The notes beneath the pieces are model-generated. The model made no database searches. It was not told the DNA's origin and saw only the letters and a list, made by a program, of their open reading frames with translations. From positions 35,413 through 99,412 of the forward strand of contig NZ_AZUZ01000014.1 of assembly GCF_000513955.1 (NCBI RefSeq): a DNA stretch of 64,000 nt, written 5' to 3'. Positions 1-8,918 of the stretch are shown here, piece by piece. The stretch's first letter is position 1, and the number at the start of each line of letters is the position of its first letter. The translations under genes and the position numbers were made by a program. This DNA comes from Pseudoxanthomonas suwonensis J47. GTDB taxonomy: Bacteria > Pseudomonadota > Gammaproteobacteria > Xanthomonadales > Xanthomonadaceae.

Positions 1-68
1 CTGAACCCGGCCCAGCCGTTCGCGCACGCATGACGCGGCGCTCATGGGGCGCCCGCTAGCGTGCCCGC

Positions 69-1358
69 ATGGACCTGGCCGTCACCGACAACCCCAGTGG
101 ACTCGCCGCCGCCGGCACCGCGGCGCGCTACCTTGCCGTGCGCGCGACCAGCGTGGACCTGGCCTCGCCGCTGTCGCCGGAGGACGCCATGCTGCAGAGC
201 ATGGAGGACGCCAGCCCGGCGAAGTGGCACCTCGGCCACACCACCTGGTTCTTCGAGCACTTCGTCCTCGGCGCGGCCGGCATGGCACCGCTGCGGCCTG
301 GCTGGCACTACCTCTTCAACAGCTACTACGACAGCGCCGGCGCGCGCCATCCGCGGCCGCGCCGCGGCCTGCTGTCGCGGCCGTCGCTGGAGGAGCTGCT
401 GGGCTGGCGCGAGGCGGTGGATGAACGCGTGCTGCGCGCACTGTGGGCCGGCGACCTCGACGGCTCGGCGCGACGCCGGCTGGAGCTGGGCCTGAACCAC
501 GAGCAGCAGCACCAGGAACTGCTGCTGACCGACATCAAGCACGCGCTGTGGAGCCAGCCGCTGCGCCCGGCGTATCGCCACGACCTGCCGGATCCGGCGC
601 GGCGGGCGGCTGCCGCCGGGGAACTGCACTGGCATGCGGTGGCCGAGCAGGTCGCGTGCATCGGCGCGCCCCCCTGGCCGGAGGCCGAGGCCTTCGCCTA
701 CGACAACGAATCGCCGCCGCACCGCGTGCTGCTGCCCGCGCACGCGCTGGCCTCGCGCCTGGTGACCAATGCCGAATACCGGCAGTTCGTCGAGGACGGC
801 GGCTACCGCGATCCGCGCCTGTGGCTCAGCGACGGCTGGGCGCGGGTGCAGGCCGAAGGCTGGCAGCGCCCGCTGTACTGGGAACAGGACCTGGAGCGCG
901 CCTTCACCCTGGGTGGCATGCGCCTGCTGCCGGCGCACGCGCCGGTGTGCCATCTCAGCTACTACGAGGCCGATGCGTTCGCGCGCTGGGCCGGCGTGCG
1001 CCTGCCGACGGAGGCCGAATGGGAACATGCGGCATCGGCGCAACCGGCACGGGGCCACTTTGCCGACGATGCCGTGCTCGAACCGTGTCCGGCGCAAGCG
1101 TCCGGCGACGGCCTGGCGCAACTGTTCGGCGACACCTGGGAATGGACTTCCAGCGCCTACCTCGCCTATCCCGGCTTTCGCCCGTGGCAGGACGACACCG
1201 GCGAGTACAACGCCAAGTTCATGAGCGGGCAGTTCGTGCTGCGCGGCGGCAGCTGTGCCACGCCGTGCGGGCACGTGCGCGCCAGCTACCGCAACTTCTT
1301 CCCGCCGCACGCGCGCTGGCAGTACGCGGGGCTGCGCCTGGCGATGGACCTGCCATGA
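69..1358 (+). CDS. egtB: Ergothioneine biosynthesis protein EgtB
   Basis: This is the non-heme iron enzyme that joins hercynine to a thiol donor and forms the sulfoxide intermediate of ergothioneine. The 429-residue protein has an N-terminal DinB-like helical domain with the histidine motifs KWHLGHTTWFFE (about residue 52) and NHEQQHQE (about 142), which supply the iron ligands in known EgtBs. A C-terminal formylglycine-generating-enzyme/sulfatase domain ends in LRGGS and YRNFFPP motifs. It overlaps egtD by 4 bases, so the two are co-translated. No clear ribosome site precedes the ATG. Whether the donor is cysteine or gamma-glutamylcysteine cannot be read from the sequence. Confidence 0.93.
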   Translation: MDLAVTDNPSGLAAAGTAARYLAVRATSVDLASPLSPEDAMLQSMEDASPAKWHLGHTTWFFEHFVLGAAGMAPLRPGWHYLFNSYYDSAGARHPRPRRGLLSRPSLEELLGWREAVDERVLRALWAGDLDGSARRRLELGLNHEQQHQELLLTDIKHALWSQPLRPAYRHDLPDPARRAAAAGELHWHAVAEQVACIGAPPWPEAEAFAYDNESPPHRVLLPAHALASRLVTNAEYRQFVEDGGYRDPRLWLSDGWARVQAEGWQRPLYWEQDLERAFTLGGMRLLPAHAPVCHLSYYEADAFARWAGVRLPTEAEWEHAASAQPARGHFADDAVLEPCPAQASGDGLAQLFGDTWEWTSSAYLAYPGFRPWQDDTGEYNAKFMSGQFVLRGGSCATPCGHVRASYRNFFPPHARWQYAGLRLAMDLP

Positions 1359-2338
1359 GCCCGCTGCTGGCGTCCTGGGACGAGGCCGGCTACGGCGCGC
1401 CGCCCGCCGAAGGCTCGATGCTGGAGGACGTGCTGGTCGGCCTGTCCGCGTCGCCGCGGCGGCTGCCGACCAAGTACCTGTACGACGCGCGCGGCTCGGC
1501 GCTGTTCGAGGCCATCACCCGGCAGCCGGAGTACTACCTCACCCGGACCGAGCTGGCGCTGCTGGACGCGCACCTGCCGGCGATCGCCGATGCGGTGGGG
1601 CCGGACGTGCACGTGGTGGAGTACGGCAGCGGCAGCGGCCGGAAGACCGAGCGCCTGCTGGCCGCGCTGCACGCACCGCTGGCCTACACGCCGGTGGAGA
1701 TCTCGCAGGCGGCGCTGGACGCCTGCATCGCGCGCCTGCGGCCGCGCTTCCCGCGGGTGGCGATGCTGCCGCTGCGCGCCGACTTCAGCCGGCCGCTGCG
1801 GTTGCCGCGGCCGCCACGTCCGCCGGCACGGACGCTGGTGTTCTTCCCCGGCTCGACCCTCGGCAACTTCACCGACGACGATGCGGTGGCGCTGCTGGCG
1901 GCGATGGCCGCCACCATCGGCGACCACGGCTGCGCCCTGGTCGGCATCGACCTGGTCAAGGACGCGGCGGTGATCGAGGCCGCGTACAACGACGCCGCCG
2001 GCGTCACCGCGGTGTTCACCCTCAATCTGCTGGCGCGGCTCAACCGCGAGCTGGGCGCGGACTTCGACCTGTCCGGCTTCGCCCACCGCGCGCGCTACGT
2101 GGCCGCGCGCGAACGGGTCGAGACCTCGCTGGTGAGCCTGCGCGAACAGCGGGTGCACCTGGCCGGGCAGGTGTTCAGGTTCGCCCGGGACGAGGCGGTC
2201 CACGTCGAATACAGCCACAAGTACCGCGACGAACGCTTTGCCGCGCTGGCGCGACGTGCGGGACTGGAAGTCGTGGACGGGTGGGGCGGCAGCGCGGAAG
2301 GTTTCGGGTTGCGCCTGCTGCGGCGCCCGGCGCGCTGA
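1355..2338 (+). CDS. egtD: L-histidine N(alpha)-methyltransferase EgtD
   Basis: This SAM-dependent enzyme trimethylates histidine to hercynine, the first step of ergothioneine synthesis. The 327-residue length is normal for the family. Family motifs are visible: LPTKYLYDARGSALFE near residue 40, the SAM loop VEYGSGSGRKTE near 90, and FFPGSTLGNF near 165. The ATG at 1355 overlaps the egtB stop codon. Together the pair can make hercynine and its sulfoxide conjugate. The C-S lyase (EgtE function) is not in this window, so it must lie elsewhere or be done by a general PLP enzyme. Confidence 0.94.
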   Translation: MSPLLASWDEAGYGAPPAEGSMLEDVLVGLSASPRRLPTKYLYDARGSALFEAITRQPEYYLTRTELALLDAHLPAIADAVGPDVHVVEYGSGSGRKTERLLAALHAPLAYTPVEISQAALDACIARLRPRFPRVAMLPLRADFSRPLRLPRPPRPPARTLVFFPGSTLGNFTDDDAVALLAAMAATIGDHGCALVGIDLVKDAAVIEAAYNDAAGVTAVFTLNLLARLNRELGADFDLSGFAHRARYVAARERVETSLVSLREQRVHLAGQVFRFARDEAVHVEYSHKYRDERFAALARRAGLEVVDGWGGSAEGFGLRLLRRPAR

Positions 2339-2394
2339 TCGAGTCCGTTGACCGGCGGCGCTATCATGCGGACCTTTCCGCGTCCGCATCCTGC

Positions 2395-3477
2395 ATGAGC
2401 CCGATGTCCCGTTCCGTCCCGCTGCTGTGCTGCCTGCTGCTGGCCGGTGGCTGTGGCGCGGAGCGGGCGGAGCGCGTGGCGGATGCGGGCAGCGCCGCAT
2501 CCACCACCGCTGCCGAGTCGAGCCCTGCCGTGTCCACGCCCACCGCTTTCCACCTGCCGTCCGACTTCGACACCTGGTTGCAGTCTCCCGTCGTTGCACC
2601 GGATCCGGCGGTGCTGGCCGTGCCGGGCGTGTCGATCGGCCGCTTCCAGGGGCTGGAAGCGGTACTGGTGGAAACGCCGCTGGCCACCGCGGCGGTGTCG
2701 CTGGTCGGCGGACAGCTGCTGTCGTGGGTGCCGGCGGGACAGGAGGACGTGTTCTGGCTGTCGCCGCTGCGCGCGGAGCTGCCCACGCCGATCCGCGGCG
2801 GCGCGCCGGTGTGCTGGCCGTACTTCAGCCGCCATGGCCAGGGCAACGACGTGCCCTCGCACGGCTTCGTCCGCACCCTGCCGTGGACGCTGGTCTCGGC
2901 TGCGCGCGAGAACGACGGCACCGTGGTCCTGGAACTGGCGCCACCGGCGCTGCAGGACCTGGCGCTGGGCCTGCGCATGCAGCTGCGCATCGGCCGCCAG
3001 CTCGAGCAGCGGTTGATCACCACCAACAACGGCGCCGAAGCGGTGCGCTACACCGAGGCGCTGCACAACTACTTCCACGTCGCCGACGTCGGCCAGGTGC
3101 GCATCGAAGGCCTGGCCGGGCGCCGCTTCCTCGACAAGAACGACGGCGGCAACGCCCACGTCCAGCAGGGCGAATGGACCCTGCACGATCCGCGCGACCC
3201 CGGCCGCAGCGATCGCCTGTTCCCCGATGCCGGCGGCGCCTACCGCCTGGTCGACCCGGGCCTGCGCCGGCACGTCGAGGTGAGCGTCGAGGGCGGCCGC
3301 ACCGCGGTGGTGTGGAATCCGGGCGAGGCCGCCGCGGCGCGCATGGCCGACGTCGGCCCGCACTGGCGCGGCTTCGTCTGCCTGGAAGCGGCCAACGCCG
3401 GCCCCGACCTGGTCGAACTGGCGCCGGGTCAGACCCACGTGCTGGTCCAGCGCATCGCGGTGGCGCCGCTGGACTGA
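2395..3477 (+). CDS. Exported D-hexose-6-phosphate mutarotase-like (aldose 1-epimerase family) protein
   Basis: From about residue 60 the protein matches the YeaD-type mutarotase family, with GGQLLSW, IRGGAPVCWP, SHGFVRTLPW and the HNYFHV motif carrying the active-site histidine. The first 20 residues, however, form a secretion signal with a hydrophobic run ending LLAGGC. An Ala/Ser/Thr-rich linker typical of lipoproteins follows. The lipobox is imperfect (Ala at -3), so it may be a lipoprotein or a cleaved periplasmic protein. Family members are normally cytosolic. A second in-frame ATG at 2404 is equally possible. The substrate is unknown; sugar epimerisation in the envelope is inference. 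Confidence 0.8.
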   Translation: MSPMSRSVPLLCCLLLAGGCGAERAERVADAGSAASTTAAESSPAVSTPTAFHLPSDFDTWLQSPVVAPDPAVLAVPGVSIGRFQGLEAVLVETPLATAAVSLVGGQLLSWVPAGQEDVFWLSPLRAELPTPIRGGAPVCWPYFSRHGQGNDVPSHGFVRTLPWTLVSAARENDGTVVLELAPPALQDLALGLRMQLRIGRQLEQRLITTNNGAEAVRYTEALHNYFHVADVGQVRIEGLAGRRFLDKNDGGNAHVQQGEWTLHDPRDPGRSDRLFPDAGGAYRLVDPGLRRHVEVSVEGGRTAVVWNPGEAAAARMADVGPHWRGFVCLEAANAGPDLVELAPGQTHVLVQRIAVAPLD

Positions 3478-3572
3478 GCGCCGCGCGGAGCTAAACTGCG
3501 CCGTTTCCAGTGGCGACGGCGGCAGGCCACCTGCGGCGGATGCCACCACTTTCCCCGACCCGAGGCGCGACC

Positions 3573-4820
3573 GTGGATCCATCGCCGCAGCGGCCCGGCG
3601 CGCGACGCGCGGCGCTGGCCTTCATCTTCGTGACCGTGCTGATCGACGTGCTCGCGTTCGGCGTGATCATTCCCGTGCTGCCGCACCTGGTGGAGGAATT
3701 CACCGGCGGCGACGTGGCCAGCGCGGCGCGCTGGGTCGGCCTGTTCGGCATGGTGTTCGCGGCGGTGCAGTTCGTGTGCACGCCGGTGCAGGGCGCGCTG
3801 TCGGACCGCTACGGCCGGCGCCCGGTGATCCTGCTGTCCTGCCTGGGCCTGGGCCTGGACTTCATCTTCATGGCGATGGCGACCTCGCTGTCGATGCTGT
3901 TCATCGGCCGGGTCATCTCCGGCATCGCCTCGGCCAGCTTCACCACCGCCAATGCCTATATCGCCGACGTCACCGAGCCGGAGAAGCGGGCGAAGAGCTT
4001 CGGCATGATCGGCGCGGCCTTCGGCCTGGGCTTCGTCGTCGGCCCGCTGGTCGGCGGCTGGCTGGGCGGCATCGACCTGCGCCTGCCGTTCTGGTTCGCG
4101 GCCGGGCTGGCGCTGCTGAACTTCCTGTACGGCTGGTTCGTGCTGCCCGAATCACTCCCGCCGGAGCGCCGCGCGCCCCGCTTCGACGTCGCCCACGCCA
4201 ACCCGTTCGGCGCGCTGGTGCTGCTGCGCAGCTATCCGCAGGTGTTCGGTCTGGCCGCGGTGGTGTTCCTGGCGCAGCTGGCGCACTACGTGTACCCGAG
4301 CATCTTCGTGCTGTTCGCCGACTACCGCTACCAGTGGGGGCCGCGCGAGGTCAGCTGGGTGCTGGCCGCGGTAGGCGTGATGAGCATCGTGGTCAACGCC
4401 GCGCTGGTCGGGCGCTCGGTGAAGGCGCTGGGCGAGCGGCGCACGCTGCTGCTGGGCCTGGGCTGCGGCGTCACCGGCTTCGTCATCTACGGCCTGGCCG
4501 ACAGCGGCTGGCTGTTCCTGGTCGGCCTGCCGGTCAGCGCACTATGGGGCCTCGCCGCGCCGGCCACGCAGGCGCTGATCACCCGCCAGGTCGGTCCGCA
4601 GGTGCAGGGTCGCATCCAGGGCGCGCTGATGAGCCTGACCAGCCTGGCCGGCATCCTCGGCCCGCTGGTGTTCGCCAACGTGTTCGCGCTGTTCGTCGGC
4701 AGCAGCGCGCCGGCGGAGATTCCCGGCGCGCCGTGGTTCGTGGCGGCGGTCGCGCTGGCCTGCGCCTGGGCGGTGGGCTGGCGCTACGCGCGGGTGCCGC
4801 GCGAACGGTCGGCGGCCTGA
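3573..4820 (+). CDS. MFS transporter, TetA/TCR family
   Basis: This is a twelve-helix major facilitator. The first helix carries the TCR-family pattern [13 protein letters not shown]. The loop between helices 2 and 3 has the motif [12 protein letters not shown]. Helix 5 has [10 protein letters not shown], the antiporter motif C region. The length of 415 residues suits a drug/proton antiporter. The chosen start is the GTG at 3573; an ATG at 3540 and a GTG at 3510 are also in frame, and a -10-like TAAACT lies near 3491. The substrate cannot be deduced, because many chromosomal TetA-like pumps do not confer tetracycline resistance. Confidence 0.85.
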   Translation: MDPSPQRPGARRAALAFIFVTVLIDVLAFGVIIPVLPHLVEEFTGGDVASAARWVGLFGMVFAAVQFVCTPVQGALSDRYGRRPVILLSCLGLGLDFIFMAMATSLSMLFIGRVISGIASASFTTANAYIADVTEPEKRAKSFGMIGAAFGLGFVVGPLVGGWLGGIDLRLPFWFAAGLALLNFLYGWFVLPESLPPERRAPRFDVAHANPFGALVLLRSYPQVFGLAAVVFLAQLAHYVYPSIFVLFADYRYQWGPREVSWVLAAVGVMSIVVNAALVGRSVKALGERRTLLLGLGCGVTGFVIYGLADSGWLFLVGLPVSALWGLAAPATQALITRQVGPQVQGRIQGALMSLTSLAGILGPLVFANVFALFVGSSAPAEIPGAPWFVAAVALACAWAVGWRYARVPRERSAA

Positions 4821-4831
4821 TCCAGACGAAG

Positions 4832-4857
4832 GCAGGGCGGGACTGGCCCCGCCCTGC
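4832..4857. terminator. Bidirectional stem-loop terminator
   Basis: A perfect 10-bp GC-rich stem with a six-base loop lies between the convergent MFS gene and the PepSY gene. It can stop transcription from both sides, although no long T-run follows. Confidence 0.75.
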
Positions 4858-4879
4858 GTGATCACGACTTCGGGTGCGG

Positions 4880-5353
4880 TCAGTCGTTCTCGACCGCCAG
4901 GATCTTGCCGTCCTTCGGATCGACGCGCAGTTTCACGTCCTTGCCATTGTCGCGCTCGGCCTCGGCCTCCCACACGCCATCGTCGAACTCGACGTCGTGC
5001 ACCTTCGAGTAGCCGGCGGCGGTCAGCTTCGCCTTGATGTCGTCGGCCGTCAGGGTGGAGACGATGTCCTCGGCATGGATGCGGCCGTTGGCGTCCACGC
5101 GCACGTCGACGCGGTTGCCGTCGGCGCTGGTGGCATCGGTCTCCCACATGCCGTCCTCGAACTCCGGATCGTCGATGCGGGTGAAGCCGTTGCGGGTGAG
5201 CAGCTCGCGCACCTGCACGGCGGTCAGCCCCATCTGCGTGCCGGCCTGGCGTTCGGCCGTCGGATTGTCGGCCGGCTTCACCGGCTCGGCGGCCGCGGGC
5301 AGGGCCAGCGCCAGGGCGAGCAGCGGGGAGAGGGGAAGGGCGGTACGTTTCAT
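4880..5353 (-). CDS. Periplasmic protein with two PepSY domains
   Basis: The 157-residue protein begins with a signal peptide, MKRTALPLSPLLALALALPA, cut after AAA. It then has two tandem PepSY-like repeats of about 50 residues, each with the pattern LxxxGYxxVxDxEFxDGxWExxA followed by a VDxxDGxI strand. PepSY domains are associated with inhibition or modulation of secreted peptidases and with metal-related membrane proteins. Its own partner is not evident. It is transcribed on its own, divergently from bphO. Confidence 0.85.
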   Translation of the reverse strand: MKRTALPLSPLLALALALPAAAEPVKPADNPTAERQAGTQMGLTAVQVRELLTRNGFTRIDDPEFEDGMWETDATSADGNRVDVRVDANGRIHAEDIVSTLTADDIKAKLTAAGYSKVHDVEFDDGVWEAEAERDNGKDVKLRVDPKDGKILAVEND

Positions 5354-5495
5354 CGCAGGCTCCTGCGGTGGGTGTGGCAGGCACCGTGCCGCAGCCCGGC
5401 TCAGTGGCAGGTGAATCGCACGCCGTGGCGACGGGAAGGGTTCAGGACAGTGAACCCTCCATGATCTGCACGGCCTGTTTGTTACCCTCGGGCCC

Positions 5496-6143
5496 ATGGA
5501 TGGATCCAATCCGGTTCCCGGCGTCCCCGGCATCGCAGTCGGGGCGCCTTCCCGCAATGATGCCGCGTGGCGCACCCTGCAGGCCGCCACGGCGGCGCTG
5601 CACGCGCAGGTCGAGGCCACGCCGTTGATGGCGGCATTGATGTCGCCGGCGGTGGACCGGAGCGTGTGCGTGGAACTGCTGCAGCGCCTGCTGTGCATCC
5701 ACGCCGGCTGGGAAGAGCTCAATGCCGCGCGCCTGCAATCGCTGTCGTGGCCATGGCGACCGCGTGCCCGCGGCCTGCGTTACGACCTGATGGCGCTGGG
5801 CGTGCGCCCGGCCACGCAGGCCGTGCCTGCGCCGCGCGCGGACTGCGATGCCCAAGCCTGGGGCATGCTCTACGTGGTCGAAGGCTCGGCTCTCGGCGGC
5901 CGCCTGATCGCGCGCCACCTGCGCGCGCACGTGCCGCAGCTCGCGGAGGCGATCGAGCATTTCGAAGCGGCCGATGTGGGCCCCGGCTGGCCGGCGTTCC
6001 GCGCCGCGCTCGAGCAGGCCCTGCCCGACGATGTGAGCCGTGCGCGCGCCGCCGGCGCCGCGCAGGCGATGTTCACCCACTTCCACGGGCAGCTTGCCCG
6101 TCCCATCGTCGCCCATGGCGACGCAGGAACCGTAACCGCATGA
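5496..6143 (+). CDS. bphO: Biliverdin-producing heme oxygenase
   Basis: This enzyme opens heme to biliverdin, carbon monoxide and iron. The 215-residue protein has the proximal histidine region LHAQVEATPLM (His about residue 36) and the distal-helix pattern YVVEGSALGG with its glycine kink. Its stop codon overlaps the start of bphP (ATGA), so the chromophore-making enzyme and its photoreceptor are translated together. This is the usual arrangement in proteobacteria. An alternative role in iron scavenging is less likely in this context. Confidence 0.93.
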   Translation: MDGSNPVPGVPGIAVGAPSRNDAAWRTLQAATAALHAQVEATPLMAALMSPAVDRSVCVELLQRLLCIHAGWEELNAARLQSLSWPWRPRARGLRYDLMALGVRPATQAVPAPRADCDAQAWGMLYVVEGSALGGRLIARHLRAHVPQLAEAIEHFEAADVGPGWPAFRAALEQALPDDVSRARAAGAAQAMFTHFHGQLARPIVAHGDAGTVTA

Positions 6144-8041
6144 GTGTTGCCGCACCCGCTGTTCCCGACCTCGACGCCTGCGCGCGCGAGCCCATCCACA
6201 TCCCCGGCTCGATCCAGCCCCACGGCATCCTGCTGGCGATCGATCCGGACAGCGGCCGCGTGCTGCAGGCCAGCGCCAATGCCGCCGCCGAACTGCTCGG
6301 CGGACAGGGCCAGGTGCAAGGGCAGGCCTGGGATGCGCTGCTGCAGGTCGATCCGGCGCAGGCGGCCGCGCTGCGTCCGGTGCAGGCGCCGCTGCACCTG
6401 GGCCACGCGCCGTGCGCGGTGGTGCGGACCGGCCTGGCGCGCTGGAAGGCGGCCTGGCACCTGTATCCACGGCGCTGGCTGCTGGAGCTGGAACCGGCGC
6501 AGGGTGCGCAGACCATGGCGCTGGGCGATGCGCTGCGCGCGCAGCGCGAGATCGACCGCGCGCCGGGCGTCGCCGAGGCGGCGCGCCATGCCGCCGTGGA
6601 GATCCGCGCCTTGGCCGGCTACGACCGGGTGATGGTCTACCGCTTCGACGAGGAATGGCATGGCGACGTGATCGCCGAAGTGCGCCGACCCGGACTGGAG
6701 AGCTACCTGGGCCTGCACTATCCGGCCAGCGACATCCCCGCGCAGGCGCGCGCGCTGTACCTGCGCACGCGCATCCGCCAGATTGTCGACGTCGGTTACA
6801 CCCCGGTGCCGGTGGAGCCGGCGATGGATCCGCGCGACGGCCGGCCGCTGGACCTCAGCGACTGCGGCCTGCGCAGCGTCTCGCCGGTGCACTGCGAATA
6901 CCTTTCGAACATGGGCGTGGCCGCGACCCTGGTCACCTCGCTGGTGGTCAACGACCGCCTGTGGGGCCTGGTCGCCTGCCACCACTACCAGCCGCGCTTC
7001 GTCGACCACGACGTGCGCGATGCCTGCGAGGCGGTCAGCCAGGCGCTGGCCGCGCGCATCGGCAGCCTCGAGGCGATCGCGCGCAGCGACGTCGAACAGT
7101 CGCTGCTGACCGTGCGCGAGAAGCTGATCACCGCCTTCTCCGAAGCCGACGGCTTCACCCCGGAACTGCTGACCGACATGGCCGGCGACCTGCTCGACGT
7201 GGTCGATGCCGACGGCGTGGCGGTATTCCATGGCGAGCAGCTGAGCCGGCTCGGCCGCACGCCCGACGAAGCCGGCCTGCGCCGCATCCGCGCCGCGCTG
7301 GAGGACAACGTGCAGGTCCGGCGCGAGACCGACCACTCCGGCATCCTGCACCTGTCGGAGATCGGCGCCGCGTTCCCGGAACTGGCCGACCTGGCGGCGG
7401 ACGCCGCCGGCCTGGTCTACGTGCCGCTGCAGCCCAAGGCGCGCAGTGCGCTGCTGTGGACCCGCCGCGAGCAGGTGCGCACGGTGAACTGGGCCGGCAA
7501 TCCCTCGCTGGCCAAGCTCGAAGACCTCCCTGGCCGGCTGTCGCCGCGCAAGAGTTTCGAGCTGTGGCAGGACACGGTGCGCGGGCGTTCGCGCAGCTGG
7601 TCGCCGCTGCACCTGGATTCGGCGCGCAGCCTGCGCGTGCTGATCGAACTGATGGAGCGCAAGCGCGACCGCCAGGACCTGGCGCTGCTGGAGGCGACGC
7701 TGGCGCGCCTGCGCCACGGCGTGGCCATCCTCGAGCGCCGCGGCGAGCCGGCGCGCAGCCGGCTGGTATTCGTGAATCCGGCTTTCGTGCGCGCCAGCGG
7801 CGCGACCGCGACCGCGGCGCTGGGCATGGAACTGCGCGACCTGGACCCCGCGCTGGCGGCGGCAATCGACGAAGCCGGCCTGGAAACGCGCCTGGCCGAA
7901 GGCGAAGCGCTGCGCCTGCAGCTGCCCCTGTGCGACGAACGCGGCCAGCTCCGTCCCTGGCTCTTCGAGTTCGAACCCCTGCCGGAAGCCGGCGCGCACT
8001 GGCTGGTGCAGCTGCGCAATCCAGGAGAGGCGTCCTCATAG
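6140..8041 (+). CDS. bphP: Bacteriophytochrome without kinase domain (PAS-GAF-PHY-PAS)
   Basis: This is a red/far-red photoreceptor of 633 residues. Cys14 in DLDACAREPIH is the biliverdin attachment site of bacteriophytochromes. The PAS2 domain covers about 15-120 and the GAF about 135-310, with the conserved YPASDIPAQAR sequence. The PHY domain (about 320-500) carries the tongue motif PRKSFELW followed by VRGRS. After that comes only a PAS-like domain and no histidine kinase. This matches the architecture of the Xanthomonas campestris bathy-type phytochrome, which signals through its C-terminal PAS. The output partner is not in the window. Confidence 0.94.
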   Translation: MSVAAPAVPDLDACAREPIHIPGSIQPHGILLAIDPDSGRVLQASANAAAELLGGQGQVQGQAWDALLQVDPAQAAALRPVQAPLHLGHAPCAVVRTGLARWKAAWHLYPRRWLLELEPAQGAQTMALGDALRAQREIDRAPGVAEAARHAAVEIRALAGYDRVMVYRFDEEWHGDVIAEVRRPGLESYLGLHYPASDIPAQARALYLRTRIRQIVDVGYTPVPVEPAMDPRDGRPLDLSDCGLRSVSPVHCEYLSNMGVAATLVTSLVVNDRLWGLVACHHYQPRFVDHDVRDACEAVSQALAARIGSLEAIARSDVEQSLLTVREKLITAFSEADGFTPELLTDMAGDLLDVVDADGVAVFHGEQLSRLGRTPDEAGLRRIRAALEDNVQVRRETDHSGILHLSEIGAAFPELADLAADAAGLVYVPLQPKARSALLWTRREQVRTVNWAGNPSLAKLEDLPGRLSPRKSFELWQDTVRGRSRSWSPLHLDSARSLRVLIELMERKRDRQDLALLEATLARLRHGVAILERRGEPARSRLVFVNPAFVRASGATATAALGMELRDLDPALAAAIDEAGLETRLAEGEALRLQLPLCDERGQLRPWLFEFEPLPEAGAHWLVQLRNPGEASS

Positions 8042-8100
8042 CCCCTCTCCCTCCGGGGCGCTTCCCCGTGCCTTTGCGACCGGTGCCGTGGTCGGTACCC

Positions 8101-8138
8101 GGCCCTCTCCCCTTGCCCCTCTCCCGGAGGGAGAGGGG
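8101..8138. repeat. Dispersed CT-rich hairpin element, copy 1 (also terminator-like)
   Basis: A CT-rich stretch leads into a perfect 10-bp stem (8116-8125 with 8129-8138) and a 3-base loop. The same stem and lead occur at 24630-24666 with one loop base changed. It lies between the convergent bphP and NRDE genes and probably terminates both. Confidence 0.7.
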
Positions 8139-8149
8139 AATTTCCTCGC

Positions 8150-8908
8150 CTAAAGTTCCAGGCGCGTTTCGCCCAGGGGCGCGCCCATCGGGCCCCAGCG
8201 GCGTTCGATGATCGCGCCGCCGCCGGCGCGGTCGAGCAGGACCACGGTGCTGGCGCGGGTGCCGTACTCCTCGCCGCGGATGAAGGCGGACGACAGCCAG
8301 CGTTCGCTTTCCAGGCCGATGCCGGTGTCCGGCAGCGCGTCGTCCGGATAGGTGCGGTCGTCGGCCAGCGCTTCGAACAGCGCCGCCGGATCGCCGTCGT
8401 GATCGTCGTCAAGCCAGGCCTGCAGCCGCGCGCCCAGCGCCACGGCCTTGGGCCAGCGCGAGTCCAGTGCGGCGTTGGACAGCACGTGCACGCCCGGCGC
8501 GACGATGTCGGATCGCGGGCCAGGCCGGTTGCTGGTCCACGTACAGTGCGTGCGATCGGCCAGCAACAGGTTGAACGGGCGGTACTCGCCTGCCCGCGCG
8601 AGCAGCGCCTGCGAGGCGCCGGCCGCATCCTGTCCGCTGCGCAGCCAGTCGCTGGCCAGCAGGCCGCGCGAGAGGCCGTGCTGCGGCGCGCGCATGTCGC
8701 GCACGTTGGTCACCAGCGCGCAGCGTTCAACGTCGTCGACGCCCAGCCAGGTGCCGCCGGCTTCGAGGTCGCGACCGGCGGCGATGCCGGGCGCATCGTC
8801 CCAGCGCGCCAGCGGCGCGGTCGGACGCGCGTGGAATTCGTCGCGGTTGCCGGCCAGCACGAAGCGCCAGCGAGGATGCGATTCCCAGGCGAAGGCGACC
8901 ACGCACAT
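8150..8908 (-). CDS. NRDE-family (TANGO2-like) protein
   Basis: This 252-residue protein starts with Met-Cys (MCVVAF) and has the family signature LAGNRDEFHARPT near residue 20, then GGTWLGV and ALVTNVR. The N-terminal cysteine suggests an N-terminal-nucleophile hydrolase fold after removal of Met. The eukaryotic relative TANGO2 is linked to heme and lipid handling, and the bacterial function is not established. It starts 10 bases after the methylglyoxal-synthase-like gene upstream, so the two form an operon. Confidence 0.88.
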   Translation of the reverse strand: MCVVAFAWESHPRWRFVLAGNRDEFHARPTAPLARWDDAPGIAAGRDLEAGGTWLGVDDVERCALVTNVRDMRAPQHGLSRGLLASDWLRSGQDAAGASQALLARAGEYRPFNLLLADRTHCTWTSNRPGPRSDIVAPGVHVLSNAALDSRWPKAVALGARLQAWLDDDHDGDPAALFEALADDRTYPDDALPDTGIGLESERWLSSAFIRGEEYGTRASTVVLLDRAGGGAIIERRWGPMGAPLGETRLEL

Positions 8909-8918
8909 GGGCGCGTCC

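Noticed and set aside
1..68. End of an upstream gene at the left edge
   Set aside because: The 68 bases are too short to show any domain. No feature can be supported.
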